Assembly: GCA_947628755.1 (NCBI GenBank)
Contig: CANRBC010000019.1
Coordinates: 1 to 51,695 of the forward strand
Reading direction: 5' to 3'
Source: an uncultured Clostridia bacterium
GTDB lineage: Bacteria > Bacillota > Clostridia > Lachnospirales > CAG-274
DNA: 51,695 bases
The position numbers and the translations under genes are program-made. The notes under the pieces were generated by a model, which was not told the origin of the DNA, made no database searches, and saw only the letters and a list, made by a program, of their open reading frames with translations. The stretch's first letter is position 1. The number at the start of each line of letters is the position of its first letter. Positions 35,829 to 44,343 of this stretch are shown piece after piece.

Positions 35829-35951
35829 GGTTATTATTACCATATACAAAATTTATAATATAAACCGTTGTAAAAGCGTCCGAGATTGTGTAAAATGTAA
35901 ATCAAAAATTTAAAAATTAGTAAATTTACATAAAAATATTCAAAAAAACCT

Positions 35952-35980
35952 TTGCATTAGTGGAAATTATATGCTATAAT
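35952..35980 (+). promoter_or_regulatory. Promoter of the sugar ABC importer operon
   Basis: TTGCAT (35952-35957) and a perfect TATAAT (35975-35980) are 17 bp apart. The leader to the first start codon would be about 225 nt. It contains TGTGA/TCACA (36035-36049) and TTGCAC/GTGCAA (36150-36171) hairpins, so post-initiation control is possible. Confidence 0.75.
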
Positions 35981-36212
35981 ATCATTACAACAATTAATAA
36001 TATAGTTTGCCTATGTTGAAAATGCTCATTATTTTGTGATTTTTCACATAAAAAAGGACTGACTGTTGACTTTTTGGATATGTTTTTCGAGATTTTACTG
36101 GCTGTTCTTTACAAAGTGAACAAATAAGGAGCTTTGAATGTGGGTTAATTTGCACTTTAGGGAGTGTGCAATTTGCTATATATATTATACATAAATAAAA
36201 AGGAGGATTTTC

Positions 36213-37745
36213 ATGAAAAAGAACGTTTTTAAACGCTTTGCAGCAATGAGTCTGGCTGTTGTCATGGTTACAGGCCTTGCAGGATGCAGCGGCGACGAAG
36301 CAACGTTTACTCTTGATGGCGGCGACCCCAACGATCTGCCCGATGAGATCTCACTTATGGCTGATACCATCATCACTGAGGAAAATGGTCTTCAGGACTT
36401 CTGCGATGAGTATGAAAGACAGACCGGAATTAAGCTCTCTATTGAGAAGCCCGACCATGCTAAGTATTATGAAAAGGTTACACTTTCATTTGCAAGTGAA
36501 GAGCCTGCGGATATTATCGAAATGGGTTCTACCTACTATCCTGAGCTTGCAAATTCAGGTGCTCTTTGGGATATGACAGAAGCATGGAACAATTCTACAT
36601 CAAACTGCAAGAAGATAATTGATGAGGATTATGTTGAAGCTCTTAAGATAAACGGCGTGCTTTACGGCTTCCCTATGGCTGCAGGTAACGGTACTATTAC
36701 TTATGTAAGAGATGACTGGATGAAGGAAGCAGGCTTAAGCAATCCTAAGAACTATGATGAGTTCATCAATATGCTGAGAGCCTTCAAGGCAAGAGGACAG
36801 GGTACTATTCCTCTTACTTCTTCAGGCTTCCTTAACAATGGTGAGACACCATACGATATTTATTTAAGAGAATTCTATCAGGACGCTATCCCCGATTTCT
36901 ATAAGGACGAGGAAACAGGCAAGTATGTTGACGGTTTTGCTCAGCCTGAGATGAAGGAAGCTATCCAGAGACTTAGAGACGCTTATCAGGAAGGTCTTAT
37001 CGATGCCGAAATCGTTACAAATAAGACTTCTACTTGTAGAGATAAGTTAGGCTCAGGTCTTGTTGGTGCTTTCAACTACTGGGCAGGTATGTGGTCACTT
37101 AAGCTCCAGCGTTCTATGAACGAAGGTCAGCTTAAGCCTATTCCTCCTATTGAGGAAACAGGCGGATATACAGAGCGTGTTCCTACCGCTTTTGCTATGT
37201 CTATATATGCGCCCAACAAGGCTGCTATATTTGAGCATTTCCTTATGTTCTCACATGACGGCGGCGAGGGTCAGATGCTCTTTACTCACGGTGTAAAGGA
37301 TAAGCACTATACTATGAATGCAGACGGTTCTGCTACGGCTCTTCCGTATTATTCAGATCCCGATAACACAGTTGAGAAGGCTATATACGCTCCCGAGCTT
37401 ACGATTACCGAGTGGAACGATCCTATTCCTCTTGATCCTATGGTTAAGGATTCTCTTGAAGAATTCAGAAAGAACAGAGTATTTGCTTCAGTTCCTATTG
37501 TAAGAGATGCTATTGCAGAGAACCTTGCTGACCTTAACGTTGTTAAGGACGTTGTTATGGCTAATGCCGTTACCGGCAAGACTACTGTTGACGAGGCTAT
37601 TGATTACTACAATACTAAGGGTAGCTACTATGCTAATGCTATTCTTGAGGATTTGAACAGCGAGGAGAATCTTAAGGCTGAGGAAGAAGCTCTTGCAGGC
37701 GCAACAGGCGGCAGCGCTTCTGACGAAGAGGCAGCTGAGGAATAA
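36213..37745 (+). CDS. Sugar ABC transporter substrate-binding lipoprotein (LplA/YtcQ type)
   Basis: This 510-residue extracellular lipoprotein should bind an oligosaccharide for the permeases encoded next. The signal peptide ends in lipobox VTGLAGCSG (Cys at about 26). The fold is that of cluster D / family 1 binding proteins (YtcQ/LplA): DFCDEYERQTGIKLSIEK, DIIEMGSTYYPELANSGALWDMT and the GSGLVGAFNYWAGMW segment. Codon choice shifts toward CTT, GCT and ATC compared with most neighbours, as expected for a highly expressed gene. Strong ribosome site AAGGAGG. The nearby cytosolic GH28 suggests oligogalacturonide as cargo, but no ATPase gene is present, as usual for this class which shares MsmX-like ATPases. 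Confidence 0.9.
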   Translation: MKKNVFKRFAAMSLAVVMVTGLAGCSGDEATFTLDGGDPNDLPDEISLMADTIITEENGLQDFCDEYERQTGIKLSIEKPDHAKYYEKVTLSFASEEPADIIEMGSTYYPELANSGALWDMTEAWNNSTSNCKKIIDEDYVEALKINGVLYGFPMAAGNGTITYVRDDWMKEAGLSNPKNYDEFINMLRAFKARGQGTIPLTSSGFLNNGETPYDIYLREFYQDAIPDFYKDEETGKYVDGFAQPEMKEAIQRLRDAYQEGLIDAEIVTNKTSTCRDKLGSGLVGAFNYWAGMWSLKLQRSMNEGQLKPIPPIEETGGYTERVPTAFAMSIYAPNKAAIFEHFLMFSHDGGEGQMLFTHGVKDKHYTMNADGSATALPYYSDPDNTVEKAIYAPELTITEWNDPIPLDPMVKDSLEEFRKNRVFASVPIVRDAIAENLADLNVVKDVVMANAVTGKTTVDEAIDYYNTKGSYYANAILEDLNSEENLKAEEEALAGATGGSASDEEAAEE

Positions 37746-37783
37746 TTCTCAAATAAATAAATATCAGAAAGGATGGTTATAAA

Positions 37784-38773
37784 ATGGCAAATAATAATGA
37801 CAATTTTGACCATGTTATAGTTAAAAAGCCAAGCGTTGGACAGCGTATGTTCAAGTATAGATATTTCTATCTTATGTTTATACCTGTTGCTATCGTTTTG
37901 CTTGTATTCTATTACTGGCCTATGCTCGGTATCAGATATGCTTTCTCTACATTTAAGTTAAAGCAAATCACACTTAGAACCGGTCCGGATTATAGTATAG
38001 GTTTAGGTAACTTTACAAGACTTTTAAGCTCAGACCCGTTCCACGCAGCTTTCAAGAACACTATCGTACTGAGCTTTATCAACCTTGTTCTTGCAATGGT
38101 TTGTTCTGTTGCTATTGCGCTTCTCATCAATGAGATTCAGAACGCATGGGGCAAGAAGATAGTACAGACTGTACTTTATCTTCCTCACTTCCTTTCATGG
38201 GTTGTTGCAGCATCTATATTCATGTTGATATTATCAGCAGGTACAGACGCTACAGGCGCTGACACAAGCAACACAGGTTTCATCAACGCTATTCTTTTAC
38301 AGATTGGTATTCTTGACAAGCCCGTTGATTTCCTTACGGAAAGTAAGGCATGGCCTACCGTATGGTATATCATGAACAGATGGAAGGAAACAGGCTGGGG
38401 TACTATCATCTACTTAGCTGCATTGTCAAGCATCAGCCCCGACTTATACGAGGCTGCTGAAATTGACGGCGCAGGCAGAATGAAGCAGACCTGGTACATA
38501 ACGATTCCTTCTATCATGAACACAATATTGGTTGTATTCATTCTTAATCTTGCAAAGATAATGAACGTATTCGAGTCAGTCTTCGTATTCTACAACTCAC
38601 TCGTTTACGATGTATCCGACGTTATCCAGACTTATACATACCGTGTTGGTATCGTTGGTAATGACTACGGTTATTCAACAGCTATCGGTCTGTTCAAGTC
38701 TGTTGTATCCCTTATCCTTGTATCTGCTTCTGATATTATCAGTAAGAAGATAAGAGGATACGGTATTGTATAG
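37784..38773 (+). CDS. lplB: Sugar ABC transporter permease (LplB type)
   Basis: This 329-residue inner-membrane permease has six predicted helices and opens like LplB/YtcP partners: FYLMFIPVAIVLLVFYYWPMLG and RYAFSTFKL. The coupling EAA loop is YEAAEIDGAGRMKQTWYITIP. It pairs with the following permease to form the channel. The intergenic distance to the binding protein is 38 nt with AGAAAGGA upstream, and the next gene starts 18 nt after its stop. Codon use matches the binding protein. LplB/YtcP-type pairs often import polyuronate or complex oligosaccharides. Confidence 0.93.
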   Translation: MANNNDNFDHVIVKKPSVGQRMFKYRYFYLMFIPVAIVLLVFYYWPMLGIRYAFSTFKLKQITLRTGPDYSIGLGNFTRLLSSDPFHAAFKNTIVLSFINLVLAMVCSVAIALLINEIQNAWGKKIVQTVLYLPHFLSWVVAASIFMLILSAGTDATGADTSNTGFINAILLQIGILDKPVDFLTESKAWPTVWYIMNRWKETGWGTIIYLAALSSISPDLYEAAEIDGAGRMKQTWYITIPSIMNTILVVFILNLAKIMNVFESVFVFYNSLVYDVSDVIQTYTYRVGIVGNDYGYSTAIGLFKSVVSLILVSASDIISKKIRGYGIV

Positions 38774-38791
38774 AAAGGAGCGTGAAGAAGT

Positions 38792-39688
38792 ATGAAAAAG
38801 AAATTTAACTTGATCAATCCTCAGTACGCTCCACGTTCATGGTTCGTATTATTCAACACGCTGTTCTTCGTTTTCTTAATGGCAGCGATGATAATCCCTA
38901 TTTTCAAGATCTTCTGTGATTCTATGGTAAACGAGACTGTTTACGGTCTTAAGCTGATACCAAAGGGATTTGACCCTAACACGGGTAAGGAAGTATGGTT
39001 CAATACTATTGCTTATAAGAGAATAGTAACTGACCCGGGTCTTTATAAGCCATTCCTTATTTCAATTTATACAACATTAATGACTACCTTCTTAGGTCTT
39101 TTAATATCTACATTAGGCGCATACGTTCTTATTCAGAAGGATATGCCGGGCGTTAAGATTTTCAGCTATATGTTACTTTTCACAATGATATTCAACGGCG
39201 GTCTTATCCCTACATTCCTTGTTATGAAGAACATTGGTCTTCTTGACTCCCTTTGGGCAGTTATGTTACCTATGTCAATGAACGTTTATAACCTGGTACT
39301 TATGAGAAGCTTCTTCGAGGGTATCCCTGTCAGCTTGTTTGAAGCTGCAGAAATAGACGGTTGTACTCCAATGGGTATATTCGTAAAGATAGTTCTCCCA
39401 TTGTCAAAGGCTGCTCTTGCATCTATCGGCTTATTCTTTGCCGTTGCTGCATGGTCAGAGTATTTCCACTATGTAATTTACATTAAGTCATCAAGCAAGT
39501 ACAACTTCCAGTACAAGCTGAGAGACCTTTTCCAGGATAAGCAGGAAGCAAGTGAAGGTACTAAGATCAACGTTAACACTCTTAAGAGTGCTGCCGTTAT
39601 CGTATCAATCGTTCCGTTTATGTTTATCTACCCATTCTGCCAGAAGTATTTCATGACCGGTGTAACTATGGGTGCTGTTAAGGAATAA
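38792..39688 (+). CDS. Sugar ABC transporter permease (YtcP/LplC type)
   Basis: The second permease, 298 residues, with six predicted helices. It carries the CUT1-type coupling loop FEAAEIDGCTPMGIFVKIVLP and ends FIYPFCQKYFMTGVTMGAVKE, the usual C-terminus of YtcP/LplC proteins. It follows the LplB-type gene by 18 nt with a GAAAGGAG site. A strong terminator follows, so the importer is a three-gene operon of binding protein and two permeases. Confidence 0.93.
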   Translation: MKKKFNLINPQYAPRSWFVLFNTLFFVFLMAAMIIPIFKIFCDSMVNETVYGLKLIPKGFDPNTGKEVWFNTIAYKRIVTDPGLYKPFLISIYTTLMTTFLGLLISTLGAYVLIQKDMPGVKIFSYMLLFTMIFNGGLIPTFLVMKNIGLLDSLWAVMLPMSMNVYNLVLMRSFFEGIPVSLFEAAEIDGCTPMGIFVKIVLPLSKAALASIGLFFAVAAWSEYFHYVIYIKSSSKYNFQYKLRDLFQDKQEASEGTKINVNTLKSAAVIVSIVPFMFIYPFCQKYFMTGVTMGAVKE

Positions 39689-39720
39689 TTTACATAGCTT
39701 AATTAATATTTAATTATATA

Positions 39721-39758
39721 AACAGCTTTCGCAATTATGTTGCGAAAGCTGTTTTTTT
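39721..39758 (+). terminator. Terminator of the importer operon
   Basis: AACAGCTTTCGCAA and TTGCGAAAGCTGTT form a perfect 14-bp stem with a 5-nt loop and a T-run. Confidence 0.95.
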
Positions 39759-39882
39759 ATGGTATAGTTAAAATAGAATATGATTGTGCAAACAGCTTTC
39801 TAAAATAAGGAAAATTATAAGATTAGTTTTTTTATTTGCTCGTAGAGGCGTGACATTACAGTATAACACAGGAGATGTTAAT

Positions 39883-40869
39883 ATGAACAGAAAATACAAC
39901 GGATATGATTTTATAGAAAGCCGACTGAACGCCTGCAGACCATATAGGTTTGAGGGAAGCAGCGAAGAGGATTTCTATATATGGAAAGACGAGATAAGAG
40001 AGATAATGGCAGAGCTTCTGGGTATATACAAAATGGAAAAGACCGAAGGGGAAGTCCGTTTTGTTTCAAAGGAGGAAAAGGACAGCTACATAATTGAAAA
40101 ATATTATATGGATACTCTTGTAAATTTGCAGATGCCTTATTATGTCGTAACCCCGCATAATACAAACGGTAAAGCCGTAATCGCGCTTCACGGTCACGGC
40201 AGCAACGGAAAGGAAGGGCTTTTGAATTCAGATGATGATGCTTTCGGCGAAGATATTAAGAAATTCAATTATACCTATGTATATGATCTGGCGGAAAAGG
40301 GCTACACAGTATATGTTCCCGATTTGCTCCCTGCAGGTGAAAGAATTCTCGGAATATATGAGGACAACAGGGCGGAATGTACAGATGTAAATAACGCGCT
40401 CATAAGTATGGGTATGTGCTTGCAAGGCGTTTATATTACAGAGCTTAGTATGCTTATTGATAATATTAAAAATGAATACGGTGAAATAGGCTGCTGCGGA
40501 TTTTCGGGTGGGGCACATTGCGCTCTGTGGCTTTGCGCTATGGAGGATAGGCTCAGCTTTGGTCTTCTGAGCGGATTTTTCCACAGCTTTAAGGATACCC
40601 TTATTTATTCTAACCGCTGCGGTTGTAACTTTATACCGCGTTTATGGGAGTTTGCCGATATGGGCGATATACTTGCCATGGCAGCGCCTATGGATATATA
40701 TATGGAAACGGGTAAAAGCGACCACCTTAACGGCGTGAGAGGTCTTGATGGACCTTTTGAACAGCTTGAAATCGCAAATAAGGCTTACGCCGTATTCGGC
40801 AAGGAGCTTAAGCTGGAAATATGCGAGGGAATGCACCAATGGTATGGCAAAATACTTGATAACATTTAA
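39883..40869 (+). CDS. Alpha/beta hydrolase, putative carbohydrate esterase
   Basis: This 328-residue protein has an alpha/beta-hydrolase core. The oxyanion region ALHGHGSNGKEGL and the nucleophile elbow CGFSGGAHCALWL (Ser in G-F-S-G-G) are clear. The C-terminal His is probably in EGMHQWYG, and an Asp lies between. No signal peptide, so it acts in the cytosol. The family includes acetyl esterases and dienelactone-hydrolase-like proteins. Given its position between a sugar importer and GH28, it may remove acetyl or methyl esters from imported pectic oligomers, which is inference. An ATG at 39784 is in frame, but ACAGGAG 8 nt before ATG 39883 decides the start. Confidence 0.82.
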   Translation: MNRKYNGYDFIESRLNACRPYRFEGSSEEDFYIWKDEIREIMAELLGIYKMEKTEGEVRFVSKEEKDSYIIEKYYMDTLVNLQMPYYVVTPHNTNGKAVIALHGHGSNGKEGLLNSDDDAFGEDIKKFNYTYVYDLAEKGYTVYVPDLLPAGERILGIYEDNRAECTDVNNALISMGMCLQGVYITELSMLIDNIKNEYGEIGCCGFSGGAHCALWLCAMEDRLSFGLLSGFFHSFKDTLIYSNRCGCNFIPRLWEFADMGDILAMAAPMDIYMETGKSDHLNGVRGLDGPFEQLEIANKAYAVFGKELKLEICEGMHQWYGKILDNI

Positions 40870-40880
40870 TGTAAAATATG

Positions 40881-40910
40881 TTGCAAAGGATAATGTATAT
40901 ATGATAAAAT
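40881..40910 (+). promoter_or_regulatory. Possible promoter of the GH28 gene
   Basis: TTGCAA (40881-40886) and TAAAAT (40905-40910) are 18 bp apart, just after the hydrolase stop. GH28 could also be read through from upstream. Confidence 0.5.
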
Positions 40911-40942
40911 ATTATTAAATAATGAACGGAGGTAAAAATTTT

Positions 40943-42289
40943 ATGGCGATTATCAACATACTGGACTGCGGCGCAGTAGGCGACGGCAAAACATTGTGTA
41001 CCAAGGCTATTGCCGAGGCTGTTGAAAAATGTGCGGCATCCGGCGGTGGTACTGTCTATGTTCCCGCGGGAAAATATCTGACAGGTCCTATTTTCTTAAA
41101 GAGCAATATCGAGCTGAATGTTGAAGGCGGAGCAACTCTTTTGTTCTCCAATGATTTGAATGAATATCCTGTTGTCAATTCCCGTTGGGAGGGCGTTAAG
41201 AGAGAGTGCTATGCTTCTCTTATAAACGCCTATAACGAGGAGAATATTTCCATAACGGGCAGAGGTACTCTTGACGGTCAGGGTCAGTTCTGGTGGGATA
41301 TATTCAGAGCAAAGGAAAATAAGTATCCCAGACCTAAGATGATAGCTCCTTATGAGTGCAAAAATGTGCTTATTCAAGGCGTCACTCTTACCAATTCCCC
41401 AAGCTGGACTATAAACACAATACTTTGCGACAACATTACCATTGATAATGTAACTATTAAGAATCCTTATGATTCACCTAATACAGACGGTATTGACCCT
41501 GAATCCTGTACCAATATACATATAAGCAACTGCCATATAGACGTTGGCGACGACTGTATAGCCATAAAGGCAGGTACTGAGGAAACAGAGGAAAGAATAC
41601 CTTGTAAAAACATTACCATAAACAACTGCACTATGGTACACGGTCACGGCGGCGTTGTGCTTGGCTCTGAAATGAGCGGAGATATTGTAAACGTCACTAT
41701 TTCCAACTGTGTATTTGAGAACACTGACAGAGGTATAAGACTTAAGTCAAGACGTTTCAGAGGCGGTGTGGTAGAGGATATAAGAGTTGACAATGTAATT
41801 ATGGAAAACGTACTTTGTCCTTTTATTGCCAACCTTTATTATATGTGGGGACCAAGAGGTATGGACCCTGAGACCTGCGATAAGAATCCTGCTCCCGTTA
41901 CAAAGGATACTCCTGCTTTCAGACGGCTGCATTTTGCCAATATGACCTGTAAGAAGGTAAATGCGGCAGCAGGCTATTTCTACGGTCTTGCGGAAATGTA
42001 TGTAGAGGACTGCACCTTTGAAAATGTATATATCGAGATAGCGGAAAATGCCGTTCCGGGCATACCGGCTATGCTTGTAGGCGCTGATGAGGTAAAGGAA
42101 AAGGGCTTCTATATGTGCAACACAAGAGGCATTAAATTCAATAACGTGACCGTAGTTGGCGTTGACGGTCCTGCCTTTGAAATCGAAAACAGCGAGGATA
42201 TGACGTTTACCAACTGTATAAATAAGAACAATAAATCAAATTCCGAAATGGTCAAGCAGACCAATGTTAAAAACTGTGTTATAAGCTGA
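40943..42289 (+). CDS. GH28 polygalacturonase/exo-galacturonidase, cytosolic
   Basis: A 448-residue right-handed beta-helix glycoside hydrolase of family 28 (hydrolysis of galacturonic acid linkages). Catalytic motifs are all present: PNTDGIDPESC (Asp-containing), HIDVGDDCIAIKAG (paired Asp), HGHGGVVLGSEMSG, and RGIRLKSRRFRGG (the RIK-like motif). An ATG at 40922 is in frame, but GGAGG at 40928-40932 is right for ATG 40943. There is no signal peptide, so it would act on imported oligogalacturonides, probably from their ends. The upstream importer and hydrolase support this. DUF1292 follows 12 nt downstream. Confidence 0.95.
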   Translation: MAIINILDCGAVGDGKTLCTKAIAEAVEKCAASGGGTVYVPAGKYLTGPIFLKSNIELNVEGGATLLFSNDLNEYPVVNSRWEGVKRECYASLINAYNEENISITGRGTLDGQGQFWWDIFRAKENKYPRPKMIAPYECKNVLIQGVTLTNSPSWTINTILCDNITIDNVTIKNPYDSPNTDGIDPESCTNIHISNCHIDVGDDCIAIKAGTEETEERIPCKNITINNCTMVHGHGGVVLGSEMSGDIVNVTISNCVFENTDRGIRLKSRRFRGGVVEDIRVDNVIMENVLCPFIANLYYMWGPRGMDPETCDKNPAPVTKDTPAFRRLHFANMTCKKVNAAAGYFYGLAEMYVEDCTFENVYIEIAENAVPGIPAMLVGADEVKEKGFYMCNTRGIKFNNVTVVGVDGPAFEIENSEDMTFTNCINKNNKSNSEMVKQTNVKNCVIS

Positions 42290-42301
42290 TGAGGTGAGGT
42301 A

Positions 42302-42547
42302 GTGATACCCGAAGAAAATCTAATCGTACTGACAGACAGCAAGGGCAACGAAATAGAGCTGGAATTTCTGGATGTTATAGAATATGAGGGACATAGCTAT
42401 GCCCTTATGGCGCAGGAAAATTCCGATGAAGTGATAATCATGGAGCAGACCGTCAATTCGGACGGAAAAAGCGCCGTATATAACGATGTGCTGAACGACG
42501 CTGTTATAGAGAGGGTTTTTAACATATTTATTAAAAACAATCAGTAG
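42302..42547 (+). CDS. DUF1292 small acidic protein
   Basis: An 81-residue protein starting with GTG 42302 behind GAGGTGAG. The segment VLTDSKGNEIELEFLDVIEYEGHSYALM is the DUF1292 (YrzB-like) core, a small beta-rich acidic domain of unknown function usually encoded beside housekeeping genes. Here it follows GH28 by 12 nt, an unusual neighbour. A hairpin terminator follows after about 40 nt. Confidence 0.85.
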   Translation: MIPEENLIVLTDSKGNEIELEFLDVIEYEGHSYALMAQENSDEVIIMEQTVNSDGKSAVYNDVLNDAVIERVFNIFIKNNQ

Positions 42548-42586
42548 GAGCTTTAATTTCTTTTCTGACTGTTATAAAACAATATC

Positions 42587-42639
42587 TAAAATGCCGAGGC
42601 TTGCCTCGGCATTTTAGCGTGTCGATTTTATCGACACGC
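42587..42639. terminator. Tandem hairpins between DUF1292 and pepT
   Basis: First stem AAAATGCCGAG/CTCGGCATTTT (42587-42614); second stem AGCGTGTCGA/TCGACACGCT (42615-42639). The outer A/T arms of the first could end transcription from either side. Confidence 0.85.
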
Positions 42640-42662
42640 TGCTTATATCAATATATTCGTCA

Positions 42663-43871
42663 TTATAATTCGGATATTGCAATATTGATAATGACCTCAA
42701 CTGCCTTTTCCATAGATTCCACACATATAAATTCATAAGGTCCGTGGAAGTTATGACCGCCGGTAAAAATATTGGGGCAGGGCAGTCCCATAAATGAAAG
42801 CCTTGCACCGTCAGTACCTCCTCTTATAGGCTCGATAAGAGGCTTTACGCCTGCTTTTTCAATAGCTTTTACGGCTCTGTCAAGAACATTCTTGTGCTTT
42901 TCTATAATTTCAGCCATATTGTAATACTCGTCGTACATATTGAGCTTTACGGTATCCTCGCCGTATTTTCTGTTCAATGTGCTTACAATACTTTTAACGA
43001 TATTTTTCCTTATTTCAAAATTATTCCTGTCAAAATCCCTTATAATATAATCCATATCGGCATTTTCAACATTTCCATTTAATTTGGTAAGGTGGTAGAA
43101 GCCTTCGTAACCGTCCGTAGTAGAAGGGCTCTCGTTTTCGGGGAGCATTGAATTAAGCTCGCAGGCTATCATGCCTGCATTTATCATTATGTCCTTTGCG
43201 CTTCCCGGGTGTACGCTTTTACCCTTTATATTTATTTTGGCTCTTGCCGCGTTGAAATTTTCATAGCTTATTTCTCCCAAAATACCACCGTCAACGGTAT
43301 ATGCAAAGTCGCAGCCGAATTTTTTGACATCAAAATGGTCAACTCCCGCGCCTATTTCCTCATCGGGAGTGAAAGCTACCTTTATGGTAGGGTGTTTTAT
43401 TTCGGGATTTTCTATAAGATATTCAAGAGCCGTTATTATCTCTGTGCAGCCTGCCTTGTCGTCTGCTCCGAGAAGCGTTGTGCCGTCGGAGCATATTATA
43501 GTTTTGCCTTTGTACAGCTTAAGCTCAGGAAATTCCTCGGGGGAAAGGGCAGGACCTTTCCTTTCTATGGATTTTCCGTCGTAGCCTTCCGTAACAATAG
43601 GGCTTATACCGTAGCCGCTGCAATCGGGACTTGTATCTATATGGGCGATAAAGCCTATAACAGGTCCCTCCGTGTTTCCCGGCAGCGCACCTGTAACATA
43701 GCCGTATTGGTCTATATCAATATCCTTAAGCCCTATTTTCATAAGCTCTCCGGCTATTACCTCCGCAAATAGACTCTGGGCTTCCGTAGAAGGGTATGAG
43801 CTGCTTTCGGGGTCGGATGAAGTGTCGAATCTTATAAGTGTTTTGAATCGTTCAATTATCTTTTCTTTCAT
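42663..43871 (-). CDS. pepT: Peptidase T (tripeptide aminopeptidase)
   Basis: PepT is a cytosolic zinc aminopeptidase (M20 family) that removes the N-terminal residue of tripeptides. The 402-residue length is normal. Metal ligands and active-site motifs are visible: AHIDTSPDCSG (His, Asp), GADDKAGC (Asp), FTPDEEIGAG (catalytic and ligand Glu), YTVDGGILGE (Asp) and a His in GGHNFHGPYE. RGGTDGARLSFMGLP is typical. It stands alone with terminator hairpins downstream. Confidence 0.96.
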   Translation of the reverse strand: MKEKIIERFKTLIRFDTSSDPESSSYPSTEAQSLFAEVIAGELMKIGLKDIDIDQYGYVTGALPGNTEGPVIGFIAHIDTSPDCSGYGISPIVTEGYDGKSIERKGPALSPEEFPELKLYKGKTIICSDGTTLLGADDKAGCTEIITALEYLIENPEIKHPTIKVAFTPDEEIGAGVDHFDVKKFGCDFAYTVDGGILGEISYENFNAARAKINIKGKSVHPGSAKDIMINAGMIACELNSMLPENESPSTTDGYEGFYHLTKLNGNVENADMDYIIRDFDRNNFEIRKNIVKSIVSTLNRKYGEDTVKLNMYDEYYNMAEIIEKHKNVLDRAVKAIEKAGVKPLIEPIRGGTDGARLSFMGLPCPNIFTGGHNFHGPYEFICVESMEKAVEVIINIAISEL

Positions 43872-43948
43872 AATGTCCTCCGCTTATTTTCTCTATATAT
43901 CTATGTTACCACAAAGCCTAAAAAAAATCTACATTTTAAAAAAAAGTC

Positions 43949-43977
43949 TTGACAATACAATGAATATATTGTAATAT
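43949..43977 (+). promoter_or_regulatory. Promoter of the tRNA-Ser pair
   Basis: TTGACA (43949-43954) and TAATAT (43972-43977) are 17 bp apart, 35 bp before the first tRNA. Confidence 0.78.
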
Positions 43978-44012
43978 ATATTTTGTTGATTGATAAATCA
44001 AATATATATTAT

Positions 44013-44098
44013 GCAGGGGTGTCCGAGCGGTTTAAGGAGCCGGTCTTGAAAACCGGTGATCTCGAAAGGGACCGTGGGTTCGAATCCCACCCCCTGCG
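44013..44098 (+). tRNA. tRNA-Ser (anticodon TGA)
   Basis: An 86-nt cloverleaf with acceptor pair GCAGGGG/CCCCTGC, discriminator G, a class II variable arm, T-loop GGTTCGAATCC, and anticodon loop CTTGAAA giving UGA. CCA is not encoded. Confidence 0.97.
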
Positions 44099-44145
44099 TT
44101 ATTTTTTTGTCATAAGGCTTAAAAGTAGAGCTTTGGTTATATCCT

Positions 44146-44233
44146 GGAGATGTACCCAAGAGGTTGAAGGGGCTCCCCTGGAAAGGGAGTAGGTCGTGAA
44201 AGCGGCGCGAGAGTTCAAATCTCTCCATCTCCG
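44146..44233 (+). tRNA. tRNA-Ser (anticodon GGA)
   Basis: An 88-nt cloverleaf with acceptor pair GGAGATG/CATCTCC, discriminator G, a long variable arm, T-loop AGTTCAAATCT, and anticodon loop CTGGAAA giving GGA. CCA is not encoded. Confidence 0.97.
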
Positions 44234-44280
44234 TTATTTATCCTGTCATAATGGCAGGATTTTTTATTTTCAAAAAAGAG

Positions 44281-44311
44281 TTGACTCTCCCCTTAGGTAA
44301 AGGCTTATACT
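44281..44311 (+). promoter_or_regulatory. MerR-type promoter with 19-bp spacer
   Basis: TTGACT (44281-44286) and TATACT (44306-44311) are separated by 19 bp, the overlong spacing that MerR activators twist into use. The spacer CTCCCCTTAGGTAAAGG has the partial dyad typical of BmrR/TipA-like operators. It lies directly before the MerR gene, so it is probably autoregulated. Confidence 0.8.
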
Positions 44312-44343
44312 TATATCAGAATCGATTCAGAGAGGTGTTTATT

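Noticed and set aside
43983..44228. Short frames on both strands over the tRNA genes
   Set aside because: They are explained by the two tRNA-Ser genes.
44013..44233. tRNA-Ser pair as an attachment site of an island
   Set aside because: I found no second copy of a tRNA 3' end in the downstream 7 kb and no integrase.
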